DNA of 11,178 nucleotides from Thermoanaerobaculaceae bacterium (GTDB lineage Bacteria > Acidobacteriota > UBA4820): positions 1 to 11,178 of the forward strand of contig JAAZNT010000275.1 of assembly GCA_012798145.1 (NCBI GenBank), in the 5' to 3' direction. Position 1 is the stretch's first letter. The number at the start of each line of letters is the position of its first letter. Both the position numbers and the translations under genes were made by a program. Below the pieces are notes generated by a model. That model saw only the letters and a list, made by a program, of their open reading frames with translations, ran no database searches and was not told the DNA's origin. This document shows, one piece after another, positions 1 through 6,962 of this stretch.

Positions 1-281
1 GAGTAAGCGAATGTTTTTGACAATTCTCCTTTTGACAAGGGCCAGTTTTTTGTTCTCGGATTTTTTGCGTCGTATTTAAAATCTATTATTCTGTTAAGAG
101 TCATTGCTACGCTTCTTGCCGAAACCATAGCCAAAACCACTAAAAGAAAAATCCTTAAATCAAATCCCTCCTGAGAAGCCCAGAAATATGAAATGAGAGC
201 AAAAGGAAGGGCAAAAATTGAATGGTGAAACTTTATCATAGAAAAAGTAAGCTTTATCTTTTCAAAGTACTTCAAAACCAT
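1..281 (-). CDS. ubiA: UbiA-family prenyltransferase, 5' part (runs off the window)
   Basis: Reading the minus strand from an ATG at 281-279 gives 93 uninterrupted codons to the window edge. The product is a membrane prenyltransferase of the UbiA superfamily, which joins a polyprenyl chain to an aromatic ring during quinone synthesis. Seen directly: hydrophobic segments around residues 20-37 and 44-61, and the first Asp-rich motif NRIIDFKYDAKNPRT at 63-77, with N63, D67 and D71 as the residues that bind Mg-diphosphate in this family. The ARSVAM stretch before it and the NPRT after it resemble the 'putative 4-hydroxybenzoate polyprenyltransferase' / MqnP subgroup more than E. coli UbiA, so it may serve menaquinone synthesis by the futalosine route; that is inference. 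An AGGA ribosome binding site lies 7 bases before the ATG. The second Asp-rich motif is outside the window. The gene is divergent from the glycosyltransferase. Confidence 0.87.
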   Translation of the reverse strand, partial: MVLKYFEKIKLTFSMIKFHHSIFALPFALISYFWASQEGFDLRIFLLVVLAMVSARSVAMTLNRIIDFKYDAKNPRTKNWPLSKGELSKTFAY

Positions 282-390
282 AACATATTCCTTTTCACCA
301 GAAACAATTTTCCCACAGCAAAAGAAAAAACAAAAGAGATAACGGAAAACAGGAGAGTGATTGGGGCTTATGGGAATAGTTAAAGCACCG

Positions 391-450
391 GCGCTTTTAA
401 GAACTTTGATTTTTGTCGACAGAAAAGCATAAAGCGTTTTTGACCCGTTC
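391..450 (+). repeat. Dispersed intergenic repeat, copy 1
   Basis: The segment beginning GCGCTTTTAAGAACTTTGAT aligns with 10934-10997 at the other end of the window, which begins GCGCTTTTAAGAGACTTTGA. Both continue with TTTTTGTC, then an A-rich stretch with AAAGC, a T-run, GA and CC. The two copies have the same orientation. A shorter third match to the core TTAAGAACT..TG..TTTTGT lies at 467-484. No coding potential is apparent. Confidence 0.6.
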
Positions 451-560
451 GCTTAGTTCCGTTCAGTTAAGAACTCTGTTTTGTTGGGGAATGCCGCGAA
501 GACAACCTCCCGCTGAAAAGGTTTTCGCTTTTCATTCTTCTTGATTCGGCTGATTGAAAA

Positions 561-590
561 GTGACAAAATCGGTGTCATTGGTATATAAT
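561..590 (+). promoter_or_regulatory. Sigma-70-type promoter for the glycosyltransferase
   Basis: A -35 box GTGACA (561-566, five of six matches to TTGACA) and a perfect -10 box TATAAT (585-590) are separated by 18 bases. The predicted start near 597 gives a very short leader with the ribosome binding site AGGGAG at 601-606, six bases before the TTG start at 613. Confidence 0.6.
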
Positions 591-612
591 TTGGAACTGA
601 AGGGAGATTTTC

Positions 613-1707
613 TTGTCAAAGAATAAACCGTCAATTCTTCACATTAATACAGAAAAAGGGTTCAGGGGCGGAGAAATTCAAACTCTTGAACTTGCGAAGA
701 GACTTCAAAAAAATGGATTTCCAACAATTATTCTCTGCCACAAAGATGGTTTGCTTCTGCAGAAAGCAGAAAAAGAGAAAATTAAAACGATTGGGTTTAA
801 CCCAAAAGGCGAACTTGACATCTTCTCCGCTCTTAAATTGAGAAAAGTTGTCAAAGAGCATTCTGTTGACATTGTTCATTGTCATACATCTCACGCTCTC
901 GGTATCGCCTGCCTTTCAGCGATACGAAACAAAGGCGTCAAAATCGTTGGGACAAGGAGGGTTTCTTTTCCTCTTCGCTCAAAATGGTCTTTAAAAAAAT
1001 ATCTTGCAGCTTCAAAAATCGTTGCTGTTTCTGAATCAATTGCAAAGGGGTTGTTTGAAAACGGTGTTCCTTCAGAAAAACTTGCTGTAATTCATTCTGG
1101 CTTTGATATTTCAAGATTTAAAGATCTGCCGGAAAAAAATGTGATGAAAGAGCGACTCGGGGTCTCCAAAAATTTCCCCGTGATAGGAGTAGTTGGAGCC
1201 CTTGCCCATCACAAAGGGCATAAAACTTTTTTGAAAGCGATCTCGAGAGTTTGGATAACTTTTCCAAACACTATTGTTGTATTTGTTGGGGAGGGCGCCG
1301 CAAAGGATGATCTAAAAAAATCGGTTGATTCAAGAGCGATTCCCGCCTTGTTTCTCGGTTTTGTTGAAAATGTCGCCCCGATTTATAAAAGTTTTGATGT
1401 TTTTGTTCTTCCTTCAATTTCAGGAGAAGGTTCTCCCGCTGTAATAAAAGAAGCGGCTGCCGCGGGGGTTCCCGTCGTGGCGACCAATGTGGGAGGGGTA
1501 GACGAAATATTGAGGAACAATTTTGAAGCGTTGATCGTCCCCCCATCCGAACCTGCAAAATTGGCGAACGCAATAATTGCAATTGCACAAAACAAGGAAC
1601 TGGCGACAAAATTGGTTGAGGCGGCAAAGAAGAGAATCGGAATCTTTGATTTTGAATCTGTTGCAAAAGGTTATGAAAAAATCTATTTTGACCTTTTTAA
1701 CCTATAG
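613..1707 (+). CDS. Glycosyltransferase family 4 (GT-B fold)
   Basis: This 364-residue protein is a cytoplasmic or membrane-associated retaining glycosyltransferase that moves a sugar from a nucleotide donor onto a lipid or glycan acceptor. The N-terminal acceptor domain has the glycine motif FRGGEIQTLEL (17-27), typical of GT4 enzymes of the GT-B fold, and HCHTSHA (89-95). The C-terminal donor domain starts near IGVVGALAHHKGH (191-203), the usual family position for donor phosphate contacts. It carries the E-x7-E pair E272 and E280 within GEGSPAVIKE, followed by GVPVVATNVGG (285-295). Length is normal for the family. The start is TTG at 613, supported by AGGGAG six bases upstream and by the promoter just before it. 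The substrate cannot be told from sequence; a role in lipopolysaccharide or other surface polysaccharide synthesis is the usual one. Its 3' end overlaps the convergent HTH gene by 25 bases. Confidence 0.9.
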   Translation: MSKNKPSILHINTEKGFRGGEIQTLELAKRLQKNGFPTIILCHKDGLLLQKAEKEKIKTIGFNPKGELDIFSALKLRKVVKEHSVDIVHCHTSHALGIACLSAIRNKGVKIVGTRRVSFPLRSKWSLKKYLAASKIVAVSESIAKGLFENGVPSEKLAVIHSGFDISRFKDLPEKNVMKERLGVSKNFPVIGVVGALAHHKGHKTFLKAISRVWITFPNTIVVFVGEGAAKDDLKKSVDSRAIPALFLGFVENVAPIYKSFDVFVLPSISGEGSPAVIKEAAAAGVPVVATNVGGVDEILRNNFEALIVPPSEPAKLANAIIAIAQNKELATKLVEAAKKRIGIFDFESVAKGYEKIYFDLFNL

Positions 1708-2270
1708 GGGTTTTTCTTTTTTTCAAAAATTTTTGACAATACTTTTTTAAGTTCTTCTTCCGAGAGCGGCTTTGAAAGAACATCATAATAGCCCTCTTTT
1801 TGCGCTTCGCTCACCACTTTTGCGGTTACTTTTTTGGCAAAACCAATCAAAACCGCTTCTGCAATCTCGCAATTTTGGCTTATTGAAGCGGCAAGGTCTT
1901 TGGAAGAAAAAGCCTTTGAGTCAAAATCAAGAAGTATTATATGCGGCTTTATTTTTTCAATTTTTATTCCCAGATCCAAAGGGGTTTTTGCGGTAGTCAA
2001 ATTAAAAGAGTCTTTGAGTTTTTTCAATCTTGTAAATTCATAGTTGTTGTCGCTTCCAACGAGAAACTTTAATTTCTTCTTTCCTTCAAAAGATGGCAGA
2101 GGCATATTGTTTTGTTTAAGAAATTTGATTAAATCGCTTTTATTTATCCTTCTATGCCCCCCAGCCGTTTTGTGCCCCTTCAAGAGCCCCTTAATTATCC
2201 ACAATCTTATTGTGTAAGGGCTTAAGTTTAGCATTTTTGCCGCCTCAAATGTTGTCAAAACCTCTTTCAC
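1683..2270 (-). CDS. MerR/excisionase-type HTH protein with degenerate receiver-like domain
   Basis: The 195-residue protein has two parts. Residues 4-52 form a winged helix-turn-helix of the MerR/BldC/excisionase kind: TTFEAAKMLNLSPYTIRLW for the helices, then the wing signature GGHRRI (37-42). Residues 67-184 resemble a CheY-like receiver: a hydrophobic strand ending in LLDFD (D115 at the usual phospho-acceptor place) and LSKP with K167 at the conserved lysine place. The receiver looks degenerate: the usual acidic pair after the first strand is replaced by GSDNN, and the conserved Thr/Ser region reads LIGFAKK. This may be a phosphorylation-independent regulator or localisation factor. It starts with ATGA overlapping the stop of the bactofilin gene, so the two are co-transcribed and probably translationally coupled. 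Function in the cell is inferred only: it may regulate or partner the bactofilin. Confidence 0.82.
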   Translation of the reverse strand: MKEVLTTFEAAKMLNLSPYTIRLWIIKGLLKGHKTAGGHRRINKSDLIKFLKQNNMPLPSFEGKKKLKFLVGSDNNYEFTRLKKLKDSFNLTTAKTPLDLGIKIEKIKPHIILLDFDSKAFSSKDLAASISQNCEIAEAVLIGFAKKVTAKVVSEAQKEGYYDVLSKPLSEEELKKVLSKIFEKKKNPYRLKRSK

Positions 2271-2617
2271 TTCTTTTTGCCCTCTTCTTCCGGAACTATT
2301 TTGCTTCTTCCTTCGGTTTCAATTTTTCCTGCGAGTATCCCTCCGTCTTCAACAAATAAGTGTCCCGTCTTCAAATCTCCCTGAATTTTACCGAAAGCGA
2401 AAACTTTCGCGCACTCATCTGCGAAAACATTTCCCTCCACAATTCCCATAATCTCAATCTCTTTACATTTAACTGGACCTTTTACATAAGCCCCTTTGAT
2501 TACTGTCACTTTTTCAGTTGTTTCAATTTCGCCCTCAAATCTTCCTTCGATAAGGATATCCTCTTTTGACTTAAGTTGTCCTTTGGCAAAAGCGCCTTTG
2601 TCAATTCTTGTTCCCAT
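2267..2617 (-). CDS. Bactofilin (polymer-forming cytoskeletal protein)
   Basis: This 116-residue protein matches bactofilins (the former DUF583), which polymerise without nucleotides into filaments and organise cell shape, stalks, motility or chromosome position. The core, about residues 8-105, is a run of short beta-strand repeats with alternating Val/Ile and Gly, as in ILIEGRFEGEI, VKGPVKCKEIEIMGIVEG and FAFGKIQGDLKTGHLFVEDG, expected for a right-handed beta-helix. The tail is charged and lysine-rich (EEEGKKK). A strong ribosome binding site GGAGG lies five bases before the ATG. The gene is divergent from scpB across 94 bases and is the first gene of a two-gene unit with the HTH-receiver gene. 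Confidence 0.9.
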   Translation of the reverse strand: MGTRIDKGAFAKGQLKSKEDILIEGRFEGEIETTEKVTVIKGAYVKGPVKCKEIEIMGIVEGNVFADECAKVFAFGKIQGDLKTGHLFVEDGGILAGKIETEGRSKIVPEEEGKKK

Positions 2618-2679
2618 AAAACCTCCAAAAACTATTTTACTATATTTCTTTCAGATAAATTTCAGTATTTTTTTTAAAG

Positions 2680-2688
2680 TGTTATAAT
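2680..2688 (+). promoter_or_regulatory. Extended -10 promoter for the scpB operon
   Basis: TGTTATAAT is a perfect extended -10 element (TGnTATAAT). No good -35 box is present 16-18 bases upstream (TTTCAG at best), which fits an extended -10 promoter. The predicted start near 2695 leaves a short leader containing GTGGAGGA (2697-2704) before ATG 2712. It also shows that translation does not begin at the upstream in-frame TTG at 2688, which lies inside the -10 box. Confidence 0.6.
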
Positions 2689-2711
2689 TGTTTTTTGTGG
2701 AGGATTGTTTT

Positions 2712-3326
2712 ATGAACAGGGAAGACCTTGAAGGAGCGGCGGAGGCGATACTTTTTATCGCTTCTGAGCCCGTTTCCGTTGACACATTTCTAAAAGTTTT
2801 TGGCGGGCAGGCAAGCCCTTCAGAAATAGTTGAAATTCTAAAGAAAATTGAAAGAAAATACGAAGAAAACTCTTCCGGCGTTATTTTAAGGCAGGCGGCT
2901 GGCGGTTACCAATTTGTAACAAGGGCGGAACACTCTGTTTTTGTTAGAAATTACCTCAAAGAACACAACACAAGAAAACTCTCAAAAGCGGCAGTGGAGG
3001 TTCTTGCCATCGTAGCATACAAACAGCCGATAACGGCTGCTGAAGTTTCCGCAATCAGAGGAACAGAATCACAGCAGGTAATCAAGGGGCTTCTTGAAAA
3101 AAAATTGCTGAAAATTCAGGGAAGAAAACAGGTTGTAGGGAAACCGCTTCTTTACGGAACAACAAAAGATTTTTTAGTCCATTTCGGGCTAAATTCTCTT
3201 GAAGACCTTCCAAGTTTTGAAGAACTTGAAGAGGTTTTCAACGAAAATGTAAGACAGGAAAGTCTGTTTAAAGATATCAACGGATCAAAGAATGAAGGAA
3301 GCGAAGAACAGCCGGAAATCCAATAG
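2712..3326 (+). CDS. scpB: Segregation and condensation protein B
   Basis: This 204-residue protein is the ScpB subunit of the SMC-ScpAB condensin complex, which organises and segregates the chromosome. ScpB works as a dimer with two winged-helix domains. The N-terminal one covers residues 5-80. The C-terminal one holds the highly recognisable family block: LSKAAVEVLAIVAYKQPIT (90-108), EVSAIRG (111-117), GRKQVVGKPLLYGTT (137-151) and FLVHFGLNSLEDLP (154-167). ATG 2712 is chosen because GGAGGA lies 8 bases upstream and the alternative TTG 2688 falls in the promoter. scpA, often directly upstream in other genomes, is not here; the neighbour on that side is the divergent bactofilin. The last 35 bases overlap the next gene. 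Confidence 0.95.
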   Translation: MNREDLEGAAEAILFIASEPVSVDTFLKVFGGQASPSEIVEILKKIERKYEENSSGVILRQAAGGYQFVTRAEHSVFVRNYLKEHNTRKLSKAAVEVLAIVAYKQPITAAEVSAIRGTESQQVIKGLLEKKLLKIQGRKQVVGKPLLYGTTKDFLVHFGLNSLEDLPSFEELEEVFNENVRQESLFKDINGSKNEGSEEQPEIQ

Positions 3327-4077
3327 CGGCGAAAAAATAAGAATAAACAGATTTTTGGCGAGGGCAGGAATCGCTTCAAGAAGAGAAGCGGAAACCCTTA
3401 TTGAAGAGGGAAGAGTTTACCTTAATGGCGAAAGGGTAGATTCTTTTGCGGTTCTTGTTGATCCGAACAAAGATTTTGTTGAGGTTGACGGTGAAAGGGC
3501 AAAACTTCCCAAAAGATATTCCTATTTCCTTTTTTACAAGCCAAAAGAAGTTGTCAGCACAATGGACGACCCTGAAGGAAGGGTTTCTATCAGCAAATTC
3601 ATCCCAAAGGGAACAAAAGGGCTTTTTCCAGTGGGCAGGCTTGATTACCACAGCGAAGGGCTTCTTCTTATAACAAACGACGGCGAACTTTCAGCCCGCC
3701 TTTTGCATCCAAGATATAAAGTGGTAAAAACTTACGAACTTAAAGTTAAGGGAAACCCTTCTGAAGAAAAACTCAACAAATTGAGAAGAGGAATTTTTCT
3801 TGACGGGAAAAAAACTCTTCCTGTTGAAATAAAAAGAATTTTCAGAAGAGAGACAAACCACACCTGGCTTGAAGTTAAAATGAAAGAAGGCAGAAAAAAC
3901 CAGTTAAGAGAGATGTTTTTTAGAATAGAGCATCCTGTTATAAAACTTAAAAGAACCGCAATTGGCCCAATAAGAATCGGCAAAATGAAAGCGGGAGAAA
4001 TTAGAGAACTAAAAAAGGAAGAAGTTGAAGAACTGATGTCAGTCTGCGGAATTAATTTACAGGGGGGATTGAAATGA
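3292..4077 (+). CDS. rluB: RsuA/RluB-family rRNA pseudouridine synthase
   Basis: The 261-residue protein isomerises a uridine to pseudouridine in ribosomal RNA. Domains in order: an S4 RNA-binding domain (about 16-63, IRINRFLARAGIASRREAET and GRVYLNGERV), then the catalytic pseudouridine synthase domain with GRLDYHSEGLLLITNDGEL (115-133), where D118 is the catalytic aspartate. A later conserved block, KEGRKNQLREMF, is typical of the RsuA/RluB/RluE/RluF group. Placement straight after scpB is a widely conserved order and favours RluB (23S rRNA position about 2605 in E. coli numbering) over RsuA; this choice is inference. The start overlaps scpB by 35 bases, and there is no strong ribosome binding site, so translational coupling is likely. 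The stop overlaps the hisC start as ATGA. Confidence 0.92.
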   Translation: MKEAKNSRKSNSGEKIRINRFLARAGIASRREAETLIEEGRVYLNGERVDSFAVLVDPNKDFVEVDGERAKLPKRYSYFLFYKPKEVVSTMDDPEGRVSISKFIPKGTKGLFPVGRLDYHSEGLLLITNDGELSARLLHPRYKVVKTYELKVKGNPSEEKLNKLRRGIFLDGKKTLPVEIKRIFRRETNHTWLEVKMKEGRKNQLREMFFRIEHPVIKLKRTAIGPIRIGKMKAGEIRELKKEEVEELMSVCGINLQGGLK

Positions 4078-5165
4078 AGATACCGCTATTGCAACACATC
4101 GCAAACCTTAGCCCATACCAGCCGGGAAAACCTATCAAGGAAGTTGAAAGAGAACTTGGACTCAAAAACACAATCAAACTTGCTTCAAATGAAAATCCTT
4201 TGGGCCCTTCTCCAAAGGCGGTTAAAGCGGCAAAAATGGCTTTAAAAGAAATCAATCTCTATCCCGAAGGAGGAGGATTTTACCTTTGCGAAGCGCTCTC
4301 AAAACATTTCAAGGTTCCAACAGATTGGATAATTTTGGGCAATGGCTCTGTTGAACTAATTGAGATAGCCGCAAAAGCGTTCATTGAAAAAGGGCTTAAC
4401 TCCGTTATGAGCGAAGGCTCTTTCGCTATGTATAAAATAGCGACCCTTGCTATGGGAGGAGAAGCAAGGGAAGTCAAAATGAAAGAGAGAACCCACGACC
4501 TTAAAGAGATGGCTAAAGCGGTTGACAAAAATACAAGAATCGTAATGGTGGCAAACCCCAACAACCCAACAGGAACATACAATCCATACAAAGAAATCAA
4601 AGAGTTTGTTGAATCTCTTCCCGAAAGCGTTCTTGTCATAATTGACGAAGCATACAAAGAATACATAACAAAAAAAGATTACAAAAGCGCTCAGGATTTG
4701 ATTGACAAACATCCAAACCTTCTGGTCCTCGGCACTTTTTCAAAAGCGTACGGCTTGGCGGGATTGAGGATCGGATACGGATTTGGAAACCCTGAACTTC
4801 TCAAAATCCTTCACAAAGTTCGCTCCCCATTCAACACAAGTTTGGTCGCTCAGGAGGCGTGTATCGCCGCACTTAACGACACGGCATTTGTAAAAAAATC
4901 GGTCGATTTGAACACAAAAGAGATGGCTTTTGTTGAAAAGGAGTTGAAAAAACTTAAACTCAATTTTACCCCCTCTGTGGGCAATTTTATTTTAATTGAC
5001 CTTCCGATAAGCGGAAAAGAGTTTTTTGAAAAACTTTTAAGAGAAGGAGTAATTGTAAGACCTATGGCGATGAGCGGTTTTCCAAACTCTGTAAGGGTAA
5101 CAATTTCAACAAGAAAGGACAACAAGCGCTTTATAGCAGCAACAAAGAAAGTTTTAAACCTTTAA
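4074..5165 (+). CDS. hisC: Histidinol-phosphate aminotransferase
   Basis: This 363-residue enzyme is a fold-type I, PLP-dependent aminotransferase that converts imidazole acetol phosphate and glutamate to histidinol phosphate in histidine synthesis; many HisC enzymes also act on aromatic keto acids. Seen in the sequence: KLASNENPLGPSPKAV (35-50), LYPEGGG (62-68), LGNGSVELIEI (88-98), NPNNPTG (161-167), DEAY (191-194, the Asp that contacts the PLP ring nitrogen), SKAYGLAGLRIGYG (223-236) with K224 as the PLP lysine and R232, and a C-terminal SVRVTIST with the substrate carboxylate arginine. Length is normal. ATG 4074 follows AGGGGGGA by five bases and overlaps the previous stop by four. No other histidine genes are in the window, so it may be a stand-alone copy, possibly one of several. 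Confidence 0.94.
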   Translation: MKIPLLQHIANLSPYQPGKPIKEVERELGLKNTIKLASNENPLGPSPKAVKAAKMALKEINLYPEGGGFYLCEALSKHFKVPTDWIILGNGSVELIEIAAKAFIEKGLNSVMSEGSFAMYKIATLAMGGEAREVKMKERTHDLKEMAKAVDKNTRIVMVANPNNPTGTYNPYKEIKEFVESLPESVLVIIDEAYKEYITKKDYKSAQDLIDKHPNLLVLGTFSKAYGLAGLRIGYGFGNPELLKILHKVRSPFNTSLVAQEACIAALNDTAFVKKSVDLNTKEMAFVEKELKKLKLNFTPSVGNFILIDLPISGKEFFEKLLREGVIVRPMAMSGFPNSVRVTISTRKDNKRFIAATKKVLNL

Positions 5166-5168
5166 GGT

Positions 5169-6962
5169 ATGCTCTCAAAATTACCGCCGGATGTCCCCCA
5201 ATTTTTCGGTTGTTACATATTCAAAGACGCCGAAAAGAAGCCTCTTTATGTGGGAAAAGCAAAGAATTTGAGGGCTCGGCTAAAATCCTATTTCCTCACA
5301 AATGTCTCTGAAAAAATCAAAAGTTTAAGAAGAGAAGCGGAAGAGATTGAATTTATAGCGACGAACAACGAATGGGAGGCGTTTCTTCTTGAAAACAACC
5401 TTATAAAGCAGTTTCACCCGAAATATAATGTTCTATTGAGAGACGACAAAACCTACCCCTTTATTAAAATAAACCTGAAAAAGAGTTTTCCAAAGGCAGA
5501 ATTTACAAGAAGGATGATAAAGGACAACGCTCTCTATTTCGGCCCCTTCGTCCCCTCCTCTTACGCAAAGAAAAACCTCAAGATAATTCAGGAGTTTTTC
5601 GGCGTCGCAACCTGTAAAGACCCTCTTGACCAAACAAGGGCAAGGCCCTGTATTTTGTTTGAAATGGGAAAGTGTCTCGCCCCCTGCGCAAAGGGAAAAA
5701 TTTCAAAAGAAAATTACAGGAAAAGGGTTGAAGAGGCGCTTCTTTTTCTTGAGGGAAAAAACGAAGAATTATTAAAAACCCTTCAGGAAAGGATGAAAGA
5801 GGCGGCGGAAAATCAGGAGTATGAGATTGCTGCAAACTATCGGGATTTGATTTCGGCGGCGCAGAGTTTGAAACTAAGGCAAAGTATGGTAATTCAAAGT
5901 TCAGGGCACATTGATTTTTACGCTTTGTGGGGAAACAAAGGAAGTTATTCGCTTGAAAGTTTCACCCTTTTTGAAGGAAAAGTCGTTGATAAGAAAAGCT
6001 TTTCGTTTGAGGATGTAGAACTTGAAGAAAGCGAATTTTGGCAGACAGCCCTCGCCCAAATATACATTAACAGCGAAATTATACCCGATGAAATATGCGT
6101 TTCATCAGATTTTGACGGAATTGAACTTGTCTCCAAACTCCTTTCAGAAAAAAAAGGAAAGAAAGTGAAAATTTCATCCCCCAAAAGCGGGAAAAAATTG
6201 TCTTTGATAAAAACGCTTCTCAAAAATGCTGAACTCTCGCTTTCTTTTGAGACAAAGGAGAGCGCGAAACTGGAGCCCCTCAGAGAAATCCTTGGCTTGA
6301 AAAATCCAATAAAAAGAATTGAGTGCTTTGATGTTTCACATTTTCAGGGAGAAGCGCCCTATGTTTCCCTTGTCGTCTGGGAAGAGGGAAAATTCTTAAA
6401 AAAAGAATACAGGACATTCTCTTTAAAAGAAGCAAAAGGCGGAGACGATTACGGGGCGATAAAAGAGGCGCTTTTCAGAAGGGGCAGAAGAATTGTTGAA
6501 GAGGGAAAAGCTCTGCCTAACCTCATCTTAATAGACGGAGGGGCTAATCAGGCACAATCTGCAAAAGAAGCGTTTGAACTTTGCGGCGCAAAAGAAACGG
6601 CAGTTTTAGGGCTTGCAAAAAAGGAAGAAAAACTTTTTCTCCCAAAAAGCTCTCAGCCCCTTGATTTTGAAAAAAATTCCCCCCTTATGCTGCTTTTGAG
6701 AAAAATAAGGGATGAAGCTCACAGGTTTGCAATAAAAACAAGCAAGAAAAGAATAGAAAAAAACCGCCTTTCTTCCCCCCTACTTTCAATAGAAGGAATT
6801 GGCGAAGCAACAGCAAAAAAACTTCTAAAATATTTTCTGTCAACAGAAAATGTTCTCAAGGCAGACAAAGAAACCCTTGAAAAAGCAGTCGGAAAAAGAA
6901 GCGCAAAAATTATTTTGAAATGGAAAGAGAAAAAAGAAATATCTCGCGGAGAGAAAAAATGA
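5169..6962 (+). CDS. uvrC: Excinuclease ABC subunit C
   Basis: The 597-residue protein is UvrC, which makes both incisions around a lesion in nucleotide excision repair after UvrA and UvrB have found it. Domains in order: GIY-YIG nuclease (about 12-90) with GCYIF, YVGKAKNLRARL and E75 in FLLENNL; a four-cysteine set C149-x11-C161-x7-C169-x3-C173, the same spacing as the iron-sulfur ligands described in E. coli UvrC; a UVR helix pair that binds UvrB (about 197-230); an RNase H-like nuclease with D388 (FDVSH), D456 (LIDGGANQ) and H518 (DEAHRFAI) as the catalytic triad; and a C-terminal (HhH)2 domain (about 538-584, LLSIEGIGEATAKKLL). All catalytic residues are present. Position 13 is Phe where Pro is common before GCY. 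It follows hisC by three bases with only a weak AAGG before the ATG and overlaps the next gene by four. Confidence 0.97.
   Translation: MLSKLPPDVPQFFGCYIFKDAEKKPLYVGKAKNLRARLKSYFLTNVSEKIKSLRREAEEIEFIATNNEWEAFLLENNLIKQFHPKYNVLLRDDKTYPFIKINLKKSFPKAEFTRRMIKDNALYFGPFVPSSYAKKNLKIIQEFFGVATCKDPLDQTRARPCILFEMGKCLAPCAKGKISKENYRKRVEEALLFLEGKNEELLKTLQERMKEAAENQEYEIAANYRDLISAAQSLKLRQSMVIQSSGHIDFYALWGNKGSYSLESFTLFEGKVVDKKSFSFEDVELEESEFWQTALAQIYINSEIIPDEICVSSDFDGIELVSKLLSEKKGKKVKISSPKSGKKLSLIKTLLKNAELSLSFETKESAKLEPLREILGLKNPIKRIECFDVSHFQGEAPYVSLVVWEEGKFLKKEYRTFSLKEAKGGDDYGAIKEALFRRGRRIVEEGKALPNLILIDGGANQAQSAKEAFELCGAKETAVLGLAKKEEKLFLPKSSQPLDFEKNSPLMLLLRKIRDEAHRFAIKTSKKRIEKNRLSSPLLSIEGIGEATAKKLLKYFLSTENVLKADKETLEKAVGKRSAKIILKWKEKKEISRGEKK

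Larger units (their letters stand above)
282..612. other. Divergent intergenic region with repeats and promoter
   Basis: This stretch of 331 bases lies between the divergent prenyltransferase and glycosyltransferase genes. I see no coding signal in it. It holds a copy of a dispersed repeat (391-450), a second shorter copy of part of that repeat (467-484), a perfect 7-base inverted repeat TGAAAAG / CTTTTCA at 514-520 and 528-534 that could be a weak hairpin or operator, and the plus-strand promoter at 561-590. Confidence 0.6.

Noticed and set aside
1271..1666. A 131-codon minus-strand open frame inside the glycosyltransferase gene
   Set aside because: It lies wholly within a well-supported gene and its product is a low-complexity Gln/Arg/Pro-rich shadow.
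2688..2711. Upstream TTG start for scpB
   Set aside because: The TTG lies in the -10 box TATAAT and cannot be transcribed from that promoter; ATG 2712 has a good ribosome binding site and matches the usual N-terminus.
6920..6958. Upstream ATG for the TonB-domain protein
   Set aside because: It adds 13 charged residues before the signal sequence and lacks a suitable ribosome binding site; ATG 6959 has GGAGAG and the ATGA overlap.
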